DNA of 64,000 nucleotides from Methylobacterium thuringiense (GCF_022179645.1 NZ_BPRA01000009.1:124001-188000); one strand, 5' to 3'; counted from the first letter of the stretch, positions 1 through 8,762 are shown. Numbers and translations are program-made. Notes: generated from the letters alone by a model not told the origin.

Positions 1-109
1 ATGCCACCGAACCAGCCTCATGTCCGGAGTAAGGAAAGGCGCGCAAGATCTTGCGCGAGCTGCGTGTTTTGATCGGCGCGCGCCATGGAAGCCATGCGGC
101 AGGCGCCCG

Positions 110-394
110 CTATTCCACGTCGAGGGGAGCGACGGAGGCCGCCTGGCCGTCGGAGCCGAGGGTGATTCGCTGGATGCGGGCCTCGGCCCGCTTGAGCAGC
201 GACTCGCAGTGGCGCTTCAGGGCCTCGCCGCGCTCGTAGATCTCGACGGACCGGTCGAGGGGCACGTCGCCCTTCTCGAGCTGACGCACGATCTCTTCGA
301 GTTGCGCCAGCGCCGCCTCGAAGGGCAGGTCTTCGGGCACGACGTCGGGCGCCTCGGGCACAGGGGCCGGCGCGGCGGTTCGAGCTGCGTTCAT
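110..394 (-). CDS. xseB: Exodeoxyribonuclease VII small subunit
   Basis: This is a 94-residue protein, close to the usual 70-90 residues of XseB. The core from about residue 22 ([20 protein letters not shown]) followed by an [11 protein letters not shown]-like helix is the family signature. XseB pairs with XseA in the cytoplasm to form the nuclease that degrades single-stranded DNA in both directions. It is the last gene of a minus-strand run after the phosphatase-like gene, with 145 bp between them. The N-terminal 20 residues are Ala/Pro-rich and probably unstructured. xseA is not in the window. The 109 bases after the stop show no gene. Confidence 0.93.
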   Translation of the reverse strand: MNAARTAAPAPVPEAPDVVPEDLPFEAALAQLEEIVRQLEKGDVPLDRSVEIYERGEALKRHCESLLKRAEARIQRITLGSDGQAASVAPLDVE

Positions 395-539
395 CCCTCA
401 CATCCCATCGGGCGGGTTATGCCGGTGCAGCCGCAGCCGCACAAGTCCGGTGGAGTGCGCGGGGCCGCAGCCCCGTGTGTGGTCCGGCTGATCATCTCGG
501 GCCAGTAACGCATGATGGCCGGATTCCGTCGCGTTTTCT

Positions 540-1052
540 TCAGGCCAGGGCGAGGTGGAACGGCGTGCCCTCGTAGGCCTCCGCGCCACGGCCGATCCCG
601 GCGATGGCGACGACCATGCGCCCGTCCCGTTCGAGCAGGCCGTCGGCGATCTCGACGAGCAGCCGGTTCGGGGTCGCCGAGGGGGAGGCCCGGCGCAGCT
701 CCGACGCGATCGCGCCCTCGTCCTGCTCCGGCTGGAGTGCGCAGGCGGCAACGTAGAGCGCGGCGGTCGAACGGCTGATGCCGGCATAGCAATGGATCAC
801 CAGGGGCCGGGCGCGATCCCAGCCGCGCACGAAGTCGAGAAGGGCACGGACATGCGCCTCCGCCGGCAGGATGTGATCGGCTTGCGGCGCCGAGATGTCG
901 CTGACGCCGAGGACGAGATGGCGCTCCGCCTCGATCGCGGGCGGCCGCCTGACGGCGGTGCCGGCCGTGAACAGCGTGACGAGGTGGCTCGCCCCCGTCG
1001 CCGCGACGGTTTCGGGCAGGCGCGCCAGCGAACAGGCGTGGAGGGTCGGCAT
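540..1052 (-). CDS. Tyrosine/dual-specificity phosphatase-like protein
   Basis: A 170-residue protein with the loop HCYAGISRS near residue 87. This matches the C-x5-R catalytic P-loop of cysteine-dependent protein tyrosine phosphatases. It should hydrolyse phosphoesters by a Cys nucleophile, and a cytoplasmic location is likely because no signal peptide is visible. A general acid Asp could lie in the VSDI or RGWDRARP segment, but this cannot be settled from sequence alone. It follows the HD-domain gene by 13 bp on the minus strand and is probably co-transcribed with it. The physiological substrate is unknown. Confidence 0.8.
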   Translation of the reverse strand: MPTLHACSLARLPETVAATGASHLVTLFTAGTAVRRPPAIEAERHLVLGVSDISAPQADHILPAEAHVRALLDFVRGWDRARPLVIHCYAGISRSTAALYVAACALQPEQDEGAIASELRRASPSATPNRLLVEIADGLLERDGRMVVAIAGIGRGAEAYEGTPFHLALA

Positions 1053-1065
1053 CGGTCTCTTCGGT

Positions 1066-1707
1066 TCAGGATCGAACGGGGAATTGCCCGGCGGGGAGGG
1101 CCGCCGTCAACGCCGCGAAGCGGGCGAGGTAGCAGGCCTGCACGGCGGCGGTCGGCTTGCAGACGATCCAGGTCTCGATGTCGCCGATCACCGCTTTCGG
1201 CAGCGCGGGCGTCCGGCCGAAGATGCGCCCGGCCTCCTCCTCCGAAAAGCCGGCGAGCCGGACCGCCTCGATCGCGGCCGCGATCCGGTCGGCCCGCTTG
1301 ACGAGACGGGCCAGGGCCGGGGAGGGCGGGGCGAGGTCGAAGCGCCGCCGGATGGCGCCGAGGAGCCGCCGCTCGACGGACTTGTAGGCGTCGCCGATCG
1401 CGGCCTTCAGGGGCGAGATGATGTCGCCGATGACGTATTCGGGCGCGTCGTGCAGGAGCAGTTCGAGGCGCTGCGCCGGCCCGTCGCCGCCGGGCAGACC
1501 ACCGCCGATCGCCTCGACCAGCAGCGAGTGCTGCGCGACCGAAAAAACGTGCGGACCGTGCGTCTGCCCGTTCCAGCGGGCGACGCGGGCGAGGCCATGC
1601 GCGATGTCGGCGATCTCGACGTCGAGCGGAGAGGGGTCGAGCAGGTCGAGGCGCCGGCCCGACAGCATGCGCTGCCACGCGCGGGGCGGCTGTTTCGAAG
1701 CCGTCAT
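1066..1707 (-). CDS. HD-domain phosphohydrolase (YfbR/HDDC-like)
   Basis: The 213-residue product carries H..H, HD (LLLHDAPEYVIGD) and a later Asp (ADRIAAAIEA), the layout of metal-dependent HD phosphohydrolases. These often act on nucleotides or (p)ppGpp-like substrates. The segment HDAPEYVIGDIISPLK resembles the YfbR-like branch (dNMP 5'-nucleotidase), but the substrate is inferred. The frame stays open further upstream, but the chosen ATG overlaps the tag stop codon in an ATGA arrangement. That supports translational coupling and argues against the longer reading. Confidence 0.82.
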   Translation of the reverse strand: MTASKQPPRAWQRMLSGRRLDLLDPSPLDVEIADIAHGLARVARWNGQTHGPHVFSVAQHSLLVEAIGGGLPGGDGPAQRLELLLHDAPEYVIGDIISPLKAAIGDAYKSVERRLLGAIRRRFDLAPPSPALARLVKRADRIAAAIEAVRLAGFSEEEAGRIFGRTPALPKAVIGDIETWIVCKPTAAVQACYLARFAALTAALPAGQFPVRS

Positions 1708-2321
1708 GCCGGCGCCAAAGCCGCGCAGGCCGCGTGGCGGTGGCAGCCGGCGAGGTGGTCGTTGACCATGCCGGTCGCCTGCATGAAGGCATGGATGATG
1801 GTCGGCCCGCAGAAGCTGAAGCCCTTCGCCTTCAATGCCTTCGCGATTCTTTGCGAGACCTCGGTCTCGGTGGCGATGTCGGCGCGCGTTTGCGCACCGG
1901 ACTGGACCGGCGTCCCATCGACGAAATCCCAGAGAAAGCGCGAAAACCCCGGTCCGCTCTCCTCGATCGCGAGCCAAGCGCGGGCTCCGGCGATGGTGCC
2001 GACGATCTTGGCGCGGTTCCGGATGATGCCGGTATCCGTCATCAGCCGCGCCACGTCGGCGTCGGTGAAGCGCGCGATCGTTTCAGGCTCGAACCCTGCG
2101 AAGGCGCTGCGGAACCCCTCGCGACGGCGCAGGATCGTGATCCAGGACAGCCCGGCCTGGAAGCCGTCGAGGATCAGCTTTTCGTAGAGCGCGCGGGAAT
2201 CGAACTCCGGCACACCCCATTCGGTGTCGTGATAGGCGACGTATGTCGCGTCGAGCCCGGCCCACCAGCAGCGCGGGCAGCCGTCGGGATGGGTGGTGAT
2301 GAGGCCGGTCACGTCCGCCAT
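1704..2321 (-). CDS. tag: DNA-3-methyladenine glycosylase I
   Basis: A 205-residue protein with the Tag family landmarks: CWWAGLDATYVAYHDTEWG near the N-terminus, the KLILDGFQAGLSWITILRR helix-hairpin region, and the C-terminal GFSFCGPTIIHAFMQATGMVNDH. The conserved Cys and His residues in these blocks form the family zinc site. The enzyme removes 3-methyladenine from alkylated DNA in base excision repair. It lies 6 bp after ygfZ and overlaps the HD gene by 4 bp, so the genes are tightly packed in one transcription unit. Confidence 0.95.
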   Translation of the reverse strand: MADVTGLITTHPDGCPRCWWAGLDATYVAYHDTEWGVPEFDSRALYEKLILDGFQAGLSWITILRRREGFRSAFAGFEPETIARFTDADVARLMTDTGIIRNRAKIVGTIAGARAWLAIEESGPGFSRFLWDFVDGTPVQSGAQTRADIATETEVSQRIAKALKAKGFSFCGPTIIHAFMQATGMVNDHLAGCHRHAACAALAPA

Positions 2322-2327
2322 GCGGCG

Positions 2328-3188
2328 TCAGCCCGCTGCCGCCGCGGCATCGGCCGGGAAGGCGAAAGTGGCGAAGGCCGGCTTCTCGACACCGGCCAAT
2401 AAACCGCCGGCGCGCACCGGCTCTCCGGTGGCGAGGGCGTCGCCGAGGCGGTCGAGGCGGATCGCGGCGAGCCCGCGCCCTCCGGCGGCGCTGCCCGTGG
2501 TGCCGAGATTCTTCTGCCCGGCCGTCACCTCGCTGCCGGCGGGGGCGGCCTCACCGTCGCTGTAGACTAGCGGCACGATACGGGTGCGGGCGGTGCCGCG
2601 GTGCTGCATGCGCGAGACCACCTCCTGGCCGACATAGCAGCCCTTGCGGAAATCGACCCCGCCGATCTGGTCCATCAGCGCCTCGTGCGGAAAGGCGTCG
2701 CCGAAGGCGAAGTCGCGCCCGCCTTCTGGCACGCCGAGGGCGATGCGATGGGCGTGGTAATACTGCTCGGTGGCATCCGCCGAGAACGCGCCCTCCGAAA
2801 AGTAGAGGCGTACGCCGAGCTGCGACAGGCGCCCATCGGCGAAGCGCGGCACCTCGGCGCTGGTCTCGGCACCGTCCCAGGCGGCGCCGACGCCCTGGGA
2901 CGGATCGACCGCGATCGTGACCTTGGCGCGCAGCTTGTAGAGGGTCAGGCGCTTGACGAGGGCCGGCACCTGCTCGGCCGCCACGTCGAGGCGGAACGCT
3001 TCGGGTCCGGCGCGCGAGACCAGGAAATCGAACTGGATCTTTCCCTGCGGGGTCAGCAGGGCGCCGAGGCGGGCCTCGCCCTCGGGCAGGGTCTCGACGT
3101 TGCAGGTGAGGATGCCCTGCAGGAAGGAGGTCGCCGGCTCGCCGGTGACCGTGACGACGGCGCGGTCCGGCAGCAATGCGATCGGCAT
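2328..3188 (-). CDS. ygfZ: Folate-binding protein YgfZ (CAF17-like)
   Basis: A 286-residue member of the GcvT-like YgfZ/CAF17 family, recognised by the signature KGCYVGQEVVSRMQHRG at about residue 190. YgfZ binds tetrahydrofolate and supports maintenance of [4Fe-4S] enzymes, working downstream of the A-type carriers. The start was chosen at the ATG preceded by AGGAGG at 6-bp spacing, eight codons inside the longest open frame. It is the first gene of the ygfZ-tag-HD-phosphatase-xseB run and is divergent from the dihydroorotase. A SUF operon elsewhere in the window fits its role but is not linked. Confidence 0.92.
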   Translation of the reverse strand: MPIALLPDRAVVTVTGEPATSFLQGILTCNVETLPEGEARLGALLTPQGKIQFDFLVSRAGPEAFRLDVAAEQVPALVKRLTLYKLRAKVTIAVDPSQGVGAAWDGAETSAEVPRFADGRLSQLGVRLYFSEGAFSADATEQYYHAHRIALGVPEGGRDFAFGDAFPHEALMDQIGGVDFRKGCYVGQEVVSRMQHRGTARTRIVPLVYSDGEAAPAGSEVTAGQKNLGTTGSAAGGRGLAAIRLDRLGDALATGEPVRAGGLLAGVEKPAFATFAFPADAAAAAG

Positions 3189-3253
3189 GAGGCCTCCTGA
3201 ATGGCGCCGCACCCATTTGCGCGCGGCCAGCGGCTGACATAAGCCGCCCGGCA

Positions 3254-4621
3254 GTGAGCCTCAATGTGGAGCGGCCGGTGACGGAGACGCCTTTCGATCT
3301 CGTGCTGACGGGCGGCACGGTGGTCAACCACGATGGCGAGACCCGGGCCGATCTCGGCATCCGGGCCGGCCGCGTCGCCGCCATCGGCGATCTATCCCGA
3401 GCGCAGGCCGTCGAGACGCGCGATTGCACCGGCCTGCACCTGCTGCCCGGCGTGATCGACAGCCAGGTCCACTTTCGCGAGCCGGGACTCGACCACAAGG
3501 AAGATTTGGAGTCCGGCTCGCGCGCAGCCGTGATGGGCGGCGTGACGGCGGTGTTCGAGATGCCGAACACCAACCCGCTGACCACGAGCGCCGCGGCGCT
3601 CGCCGACAAGGTCGGCCGCGCACATCACCGGATGCATTGCGACTTCGCCTTCTGGGTCGGCGGCACGCACGAGAACGCCGATCAGGTCGCCGACCTCGAG
3701 CGGCTGCCGGGCGCCGCCGGCATCAAGATTTTCGTGGGTTCCTCGACCGGCGCGCTGCTGGTGGAGGACGATGCCGGGGTGCGCGAAATCCTGAAACGCA
3801 TCCGCAGGCGCGCCGCCTTCCATTCGGAAGACGAGCCGATGCTGCGCGAACGCAAGGATCTTCGGATCTCCGGGGATCCGTCCTCGCATCCGGTCTGGCG
3901 CTCACCCGAAGTCGCGGTGAAGGCGACGCGGCGCCTGATCGCGCTGGCCCGCGAGACCGGCGCGCGCATCCACATCCTGCACATCTCGACCGCCGACGAG
4001 ATGCCGATCCTGGGCGAGGCAAAAGACCTCGTGAGCGTCGAGGTGACGCCGCATCACCTGACGCTGGACGGCAGCGAGGCCTATGCCCGCCTCGGCACGC
4101 TGGTGCAGATGAACCCGCCGGTGCGCGACGCCGCCCATCGCGACGGGATCTGGCGGGGGCTGACCCAGGGCATCGCCGACGTGCTCGGCTCGGACCACGC
4201 CCCGCATACGCTGGAGGAGAAGGCCAAGCCCTATCCGGACTCGCCCTCCGGCATGACCGGGGTGCAGACGCTGGTGCCGATCATGCTCGACCACGTCGCG
4301 GCCGGGCGGCTCTCGCTCGCACGCTTCGTCGACCTGACCAGCGCCGGGCCGAAGCGGCTGTTCGGGATCGCGCGCAAGGGCCGGCTGGCGGTGGGCTACG
4401 ATGCCGACGTGACCGTGGTCGACCTGAAGCGCCGCGAAAAAATCCGCAACGACTGGATCGCTTCGAAATGCGGCTGGACGCCCTATGACGGCGTCACCGT
4501 CACCGGCTGGCCGGTCGGCACGCTGGTGCGGGGCATCCCCGTCGTGTGGCAGGACGAACTCGTAACGCCGTCGCGCGGCGAAGCCGTCGTGTTCGAAGAG
4601 GCCCTGCATCCGCTTTCGTGA
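3254..4621 (+). CDS. pyrC: Dihydroorotase (amidohydrolase class I)
   Basis: A 455-residue amidohydrolase with the metal-binding HxH in DSQVHFREPG, then FEMPNTNP, GIKIFVGSSTG, HILHISTADE, VEVTPHHL and SDHAPHT. This order matches class I dihydroorotase, which closes carbamoyl-aspartate to dihydroorotate in pyrimidine synthesis. The annotated start is GTG; further GTG codons a few codons downstream are possible. It is transcribed divergently from ygfZ across only 65 bp. No pyrB or other pyr gene is beside it. Related amidohydrolases such as allantoinase are less likely given the SSTG and MPNTNP blocks. Confidence 0.88.
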   Translation: MSLNVERPVTETPFDLVLTGGTVVNHDGETRADLGIRAGRVAAIGDLSRAQAVETRDCTGLHLLPGVIDSQVHFREPGLDHKEDLESGSRAAVMGGVTAVFEMPNTNPLTTSAAALADKVGRAHHRMHCDFAFWVGGTHENADQVADLERLPGAAGIKIFVGSSTGALLVEDDAGVREILKRIRRRAAFHSEDEPMLRERKDLRISGDPSSHPVWRSPEVAVKATRRLIALARETGARIHILHISTADEMPILGEAKDLVSVEVTPHHLTLDGSEAYARLGTLVQMNPPVRDAAHRDGIWRGLTQGIADVLGSDHAPHTLEEKAKPYPDSPSGMTGVQTLVPIMLDHVAAGRLSLARFVDLTSAGPKRLFGIARKGRLAVGYDADVTVVDLKRREKIRNDWIASKCGWTPYDGVTVTGWPVGTLVRGIPVVWQDELVTPSRGEAVVFEEALHPLS

Positions 4622-4733
4622 CGCAGAGACCGGATCCGGGCCGGATCATTCTGAAGACCCGGGATGCAGCGAAGCGTATCCCGGCAGGGAAGCCTCAGTG
4701 GATACCTGAGCGATCGGCCCGGCGAACGACGTC

Positions 4734-5000
4734 CTAATGATGAAGCGTCGTCGTGAAGCCGCCGGCGCGGATGCGCTCCGGCAGGCCTTCGGCGTAGGTC
4801 GCCGTGGCGTCTTCGCCATAGGTGGCAACAAGTTCCTGGAAGGCCGCGAACAGCGCGGCCTGCGCCATGCAATCCCCGTCGAGTCCGTCGAGACAGCCCT
4901 CCGCGAAGGCTTCGGTGACGAGGCCCAAGGCGACGCGCTTGTCATCGCTGTCGACGTCGAAGGTTTCGGCGGCGGTTTCCTGGAGCATGGTCTCGCGCAT
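4734..5000 (-). CDS. Conserved hypothetical protein
   Basis: An 88-residue acidic protein (MRETMLQETAAETFDVDSD start) with no recognised domain. It is predicted to be cytoplasmic and mainly helical, rich in Ala, Glu and Asp. An alternative ATG lies four codons in, and neither start has a strong ribosome-binding site. It stands alone between the dihydroorotase and the TIGR02301-like gene. The 112 bp before it contain a short imperfect hairpin built on a GGGATGC...GTATCCC repeat, which may end the dihydroorotase transcript. Function is unknown. Confidence 0.6.
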   Translation of the reverse strand: MRETMLQETAAETFDVDSDDKRVALGLVTEAFAEGCLDGLDGDCMAQAALFAAFQELVATYGEDATATYAEGLPERIRAGGFTTTLHH

Positions 5001-5152
5001 GTTTCGGGCCGATCCGTTGTCCGGCGAAGCATCGAGACGATAGGATGCTTGGGCGGTGGCGACCAGCGGGGAATTGCGAAGAGGTTAACGTTGACGCTGC
5101 GATTGGAGCGATCGTCGTAACCAAGCGGTGACGTGGCCTTTCGGCAACAGGA

Positions 5153-5608
5153 TCACCCGCCGAAGCGGCCGGCGATGCCGTGTGACAGGCGTTCGCCCTC
5201 GCCGAGATAGCGGTTGGTGGCCTCGGCCGCCGAGGGTGTGCAGACCCGGTAGGTCAGGGCGTAGCCGCGGTAGCCGCGGTTGTAGGCACCGGCGAGCCGG
5301 TCACGGCGGTTCGGCGTAACTCCTTCGGATTCCAGGATGGATTTCATCCGCGTGGGCCATTCGGCGGCATCGCCCGCCTCGCAGAGGCCGCGCAGGAAGG
5401 CCAGAGCGCCGATGATCTCGGAGAGGCGTAGCAGGTCGCGGTCGTAGGGGGCCGGCGGCGGCTCGGCAGGCGGCGGAGGCTCCTTGTCCGGAGCCTTCTG
5501 CTGAGGCTGCGGACGCACCGGTGCGCCGCGCTGCTGGGCGAGGGCCGTGGCGGCCGGAGCGCCGGCAAGCAGCGCCGACAGCAGGATCGGGCCGAGGCGG
5601 CGGATCAC
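5153..5608 (-). CDS. Secreted TIGR02301-family protein
   Basis: A 151-residue protein with a clear signal peptide (MIRRLGPILLSALLAGAPA, cleavage near ALAQ), a proline-rich linker and a C-terminal domain (LRLSEIIGALAFLRGLC, later NRGYRGYALTYRVC). The two Cys could form a periplasmic disulfide. The pattern matches the alphaproteobacterial family known as TIGR02301, whose function is unknown. It starts at GTG only a few bases after the NUDIX stop codon and is probably co-expressed with it. Confidence 0.78.
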   Translation of the reverse strand: MIRRLGPILLSALLAGAPAATALAQQRGAPVRPQPQQKAPDKEPPPPAEPPPAPYDRDLLRLSEIIGALAFLRGLCEAGDAAEWPTRMKSILESEGVTPNRRDRLAGAYNRGYRGYALTYRVCTPSAAEATNRYLGEGERLSHGIAGRFGG

Positions 5609-6058
5609 CTAAACGCCTCCATTTACACGGGAAATCGCCTCGGCCAGCGTGCCCGCGAGACCCGGCGTGGTCTCCAGTTCGGCGATGTCGTCGAGCCGTA
5701 CCCAGCGTACGTCGAGAGCCTCGGGACCGGGTTTCGGCTCGCCGGAGAGCCAGGTCGCGGCATGGGGGTGGATGACGAAGTGGTGGCGCAGGCGCCCGGC
5801 CTCGTCGCGCAGGATGATCTCGGTGGGCGTCAGGCTGGTGCCGACGACTGCGGCGACCACGCCAACCTCTTCCTGCAACTCACGAATTGCCGCATCCGCC
5901 AACGGTTCTCCGGCCTCGACGAGGCCTCCCGGCAGCGTCCAGACGCCTTGCATCGGTGGGTTGGCGCGGGCGGCAAGCAGGACCAAGCCGTCACGGACCA
6001 CGGCGATCGAGACGCCGATATAGGGACGGGTCGGAAACAGCCGGTCGTCATTGGTCAT
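5609..6058 (-). CDS. NUDIX hydrolase
   Basis: A 149-residue protein with a complete Nudix box, GGLVEAGEPLADAAIREL followed by QEEVGV (the G-x5-E-x7-RE-U-x-EE-x-G-U pattern). It coordinates Mg2+ and cleaves nucleoside diphosphate-linked substrates. The opening YIGVSIAVVRDGLVLLAARA resembles ADP-ribose/MutT-like pyrophosphohydrolases. The start at MTNDDRL is preceded by an AGGA motif. An upstream in-frame ATG at 6112 overlaps the previous stop as ATGA and would add 18 residues, so the start is not certain. Confidence 0.88.
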   Translation of the reverse strand: MTNDDRLFPTRPYIGVSIAVVRDGLVLLAARANPPMQGVWTLPGGLVEAGEPLADAAIRELQEEVGVVAAVVGTSLTPTEIILRDEAGRLRHHFVIHPHAATWLSGEPKPGPEALDVRWVRLDDIAELETTPGLAGTLAEAISRVNGGV

Positions 6059-6108
6059 GGATAATCCTGGTGATGACCGTGCATGCGCCAGGGTTTGTAC
6101 CGGGGCAT

Positions 6109-7383
6109 TCATCGCGGCAGGTTTCCCGGCAGATTCGCGGGGACGATCGCCAACCGGCCGTCGGCGAGGCCGACGAGCACGCGAGCCCGCCCGCCACGCC
6201 CGAGCGCCGCGACACCGAGCGCCGCCGGACCCGGCAGCAGGATTCGCGTCCGCTCCTCGATGCCGCCCGTCAACGAGACGATCGCGAGCGTGCCGCGGTC
6301 GGCCGCGGGGAGGGCGAGGGTTGCCGGCTTGCCGCGCTCGCCCGGAATCACCGCGGCGAGGTCGAGGTCGGCACTGGGGCCGGCATAGCCCGGCGCTTCG
6401 GCGGCGAGGGTGAGGGCGCCGCCGGCATAGGACCAGAGCTGCAGCACGCCGCCGCCGTCGGCCTCGCGGATCGTCGCGACCTGGGGGCGGCCACCGCCCG
6501 AGAAGTCGGCGATGCCGGCGATGGCGAGTAGCGTGCCGCCGGCCTGCGGCGGCGTGCGTGCGACGAGGCTCCAGGCACCCGCAGCGTCTTTGGGAGCGTC
6601 CTTGGCGACGTCCTTGGCGGCAAGGACCAGCGCGGAGGCGGCGCCCGGCCCGGCGGTGACGGCGAGCACCGCCGGCTTGCCGTCGAGCGTCGCGATGCGC
6701 GGCCGGCGGACGGTGGCGAAGGCGGCGCCGGGTCCCGGCGTCAGCGTGACGCTCGCCACCGGCACCGCCGTCGGCTCGCTGGGGGTGCCGACGGGCTGGC
6801 GCTCGCGGATCGTCAGGCCCGCGGCGTCGGCAGCCCCCGACAGGTAGGCGCTGAGCGGCCCGGACAGTGCCCGGCGCGTGCCCGGCACCGCGCCGCGCGG
6901 CATCTCGGAGGCGACGAGCCCCTCCACCGCCTCGGCCCCGATCAGCGTGGTCTTCACGGTGTCGCCGTCGAGGCTGAGCACGGCCCCGCCGCCCTCGCCC
7001 CAGACCACGGCCACCGGCGCGACCTCGAACGCGTCCGGCTCCGGCGGGGGCGCGGCCTTCGGGTCGGCGCTCGCAGGTTTCGGCCGGGCGATCGGCAGCA
7101 GGCCCGAGGTCGAGACGGCGAGCGCCACCTCGCTGCCGGGGCCGCGCATCGCCTTGACGGGGAAGGGCAGGTCGACGATCGCGACCCCGCCCGCCGTCTC
7201 GGCGGCTGCGGCCGGACCGGCCAGCGCAAGCAGCAGGGCGGCGAGGAGGCCCGCGCGTCCGCCGTCCCTGCGAGCCGAAGGCGAAGCAAACGAGGGCCGC
7301 AGGCGCGGAGTCGGCGACGCAACCCCGGATTGCCTCGCTACGCGCGCGATGAGGGGAAGAGAGCCGAGCGACCGCACCCTCAA
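6109..7383 (-). CDS. Secreted repeat-containing hypothetical protein
   Basis: An open frame of 424 codons. Residues about 43-62 (AGLLAALLLALAGPAAAA) form a strong signal peptide. The mature part is rich in Ala, Gly and Pro, with recurring short strands such as LAIAGIADFSGGGRPQVATI that resemble FG-GAP or integrin-like beta-propeller repeats. No enzyme motif is seen. The first about 39 residues are encoded by a dispersed palindromic repeat, and the only upstream start codons are TTG or GTG. The real start is therefore doubtful and the signal peptide may begin nearer residue 40. It lies between the SDR gene (4-bp overlap) and the NUDIX gene. Confidence 0.6.
   Translation of the reverse strand: MRVRSLGSLPLIARVARQSGVASPTPRLRPSFASPSARRDGGRAGLLAALLLALAGPAAAAETAGGVAIVDLPFPVKAMRGPGSEVALAVSTSGLLPIARPKPASADPKAAPPPEPDAFEVAPVAVVWGEGGGAVLSLDGDTVKTTLIGAEAVEGLVASEMPRGAVPGTRRALSGPLSAYLSGAADAAGLTIRERQPVGTPSEPTAVPVASVTLTPGPGAAFATVRRPRIATLDGKPAVLAVTAGPGAASALVLAAKDVAKDAPKDAAGAWSLVARTPPQAGGTLLAIAGIADFSGGGRPQVATIREADGGGVLQLWSYAGGALTLAAEAPGYAGPSADLDLAAVIPGERGKPATLALPAADRGTLAIVSLTGGIEERTRILLPGPAALGVAALGRGGRARVLVGLADGRLAIVPANLPGNLPR
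7262..7354. repeat. Dispersed palindromic repeat inside a coding frame
   Basis: Two imperfect inverted arms, TGCGAGCCGAAGGCGAAGC on the left and GGATTGCCTCGCTACGCGCG on the right, match the intergenic repeat also seen near 39.94 kb and 63.82 kb. Here it overlaps the 5' end of the secreted-protein gene, which is unusual for this repeat class. Confidence 0.65.
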
Positions 7384-8132
7384 ACGTGCTGCCCGCCGTT
7401 GATGTGCAGTTCCGCCCCGTTCACGTAGGACGAGGCCTCGGTGCAGAGGAAGTAGATCGCCTTGGCGACCTCGTCCGGCGTGCCGAGGCGGCGCTGCGGA
7501 ATCTTCTTCACGATCTCGTCGGTGCCCGGCGACAGGATCGAGGTGTCGATCTCGCCGGGCGAGATCGCGTTCACGCGTACGCCGAGCGGTCCGAAATCCT
7601 CGGCCATCTCACGGGTCAGGCCGGCCAAAGCCGATTTCGAGGTGCCGTAGGCGGCGCCCGCGAAGGGGTGGACGCGTGAACCGGCGATCGAGGTGACGTT
7701 GACGATGGAGCCCTTGGCCCGGGCCAGCTCCTCGCGCATGCCCTGGGCCAGTAGCATCGGGGCGAAGAAGTTGACCTGAAACACCCGCGCCCAGGTGGTG
7801 TAGTCGGTGCCGAGGGCACCGAGGCGCTGGCCCTCGGGCCCCTTCGGCGAAATGCCGGCATTGTTGACGAGGGCGTGCAGCATGCCGCCCTCCGCCTCGA
7901 GCCGTCCCGCGACCTCGCGCACGCCGCGGATCGTGTCCTCGGCATCGGCGAGGTCGACCTGGAGATGGTCCTCGGGACCCATTTCCCATGGGCAGTTCTC
8001 GGGGAAAGGGTGGCGCGAGCAGGTGATGACGCGCCAGCCCGCGGCGGAAAAGCGCTTCACGGTGGCGTGGCCGATCCCACGGCTCGCGCCGGTGAGCAGC
8101 ATGACGCGCCGACGATCGTTGGACTGGGCCAA
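7380..8132 (-). CDS. Short-chain dehydrogenase/reductase
   Basis: A 250-residue classical SDR. It has the NAD(P)-binding TGASRGIG at about residue 14, NNAG (LVNNAGIS), catalytic Ser in NVTSIAGS, YGTSK (Tyr-x3-Lys) and the C-terminal NGAELHINGGQHV. It belongs to the FabG-like group and would oxidise or reduce an alcohol/ketone with NAD(P)H. The substrate is unknown. The following gene overlaps its stop by 4 bp. The 471 bp upstream hold two inverted-repeat structures and no gene. Confidence 0.88.
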   Translation of the reverse strand: MAQSNDRRRVMLLTGASRGIGHATVKRFSAAGWRVITCSRHPFPENCPWEMGPEDHLQVDLADAEDTIRGVREVAGRLEAEGGMLHALVNNAGISPKGPEGQRLGALGTDYTTWARVFQVNFFAPMLLAQGMREELARAKGSIVNVTSIAGSRVHPFAGAAYGTSKSALAGLTREMAEDFGPLGVRVNAISPGEIDTSILSPGTDEIVKKIPQRRLGTPDEVAKAIYFLCTEASSYVNGAELHINGGQHV

Positions 8133-8297
8133 GGCCGCTCCTTCAGTCCCGGCACGCGAACCGCCAAGGCCGCGGCGCCCGCACGGACGGCAACAGGTCT
8201 ATGACGCGCGAGACCGGAAATCCAGCACCCTACCGCGTTGCAGCGATCGGTAGGGATGAGGATTGGAACGGGTGGAGAGAGCAGGGCCGGGCCCGAG

Positions 8298-8339
8298 GGC
8301 GATGGATCGTGAAACGCCTTGGGTTCACGATCCATCGCC
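8298..8339. repeat. Perfect 16-bp stem, 10-nt loop hairpin
   Basis: GGCGATGGATCGTGAA (8298-8313) is followed after 10 nt by its exact reverse complement (8324-8339). There is no T-run on either side. It lies after the small lipoprotein gene and before the SDR gene on the minus strand. It may end the lipoprotein transcript or be a repeat element. Confidence 0.6.
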
Positions 8340-8345
8340 ACCCTT

Positions 8346-8502
8346 CCCGGACGCATGCAGCCAAGCGGAATGCGATCCGGGATCCAGCGGGAAAACAGCC
8401 GCGTAGCGGCTCCGAGTCCCGAATGCGCTCAGAGATGAGGACGCTTAGCGAGTCTTGCGCTGGATCCCGGATCGCATTCCGCTGACGCTCCATGCGTCCG
8501 GG
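8346..8502. repeat. Long imperfect inverted repeat (about 44-bp arms)
   Basis: The left arm (8346-8389) and right arm (8458-8502) share long complementary blocks such as GCGGAATGCGATCCGG / CCGGATCGCATTCCGC, around a 68-nt centre. A related motif (TTCCGCTGACGCTCCA) recurs near 15.70 kb. It resembles the dispersed intergenic repeats of methylobacteria. The gap 8133-8603 holds only this and the adjacent hairpin. Confidence 0.65.
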
Positions 8503-8603
8503 AAAAGGAGCGGATAGGCTATCGGCCCTGCAGCCCGCACTGCAGGCGCTCCGAAAAGCCGCCGCGCCGACGGCGTCGGCGCGGCGGCTTTCGTGCAGAG
8601 CGG

Positions 8604-8762
8604 CTACGGCTTCGGCGCGTCCGGCTTCGGCGCATCGGGCGAGGCCGGCGGCGGGGTCGTCGGCGCGGTGCTCACGGGCGGCGGCGGGGGAGCCTTCTTC
8701 TCGTCCTTGCATCCGGCGAGGGCAAAGACCCCGATCAGCGGCAACAGGTAGCGGATTTTCAC
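8604..8762 (-). CDS. Small lipoprotein
   Basis: A 52-residue protein with a short signal sequence and lipobox (FALAGC). After the Cys the sequence is charged (KDEKK) and then proline-rich (PPPPP, DAPKPDAPKP). The start is GTG, chosen because a strong AGGAGG lies 6 bp before it; the upstream ATG in the same frame overlaps that ribosome-binding site. The protein should be lipidated at its Cys and anchored to a membrane facing the periplasm. No partner is evident, and the PRC-barrel gene is divergent. Confidence 0.75.
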   Translation of the reverse strand: MKIRYLLPLIGVFALAGCKDEKKAPPPPPVSTAPTTPPPASPDAPKPDAPKP

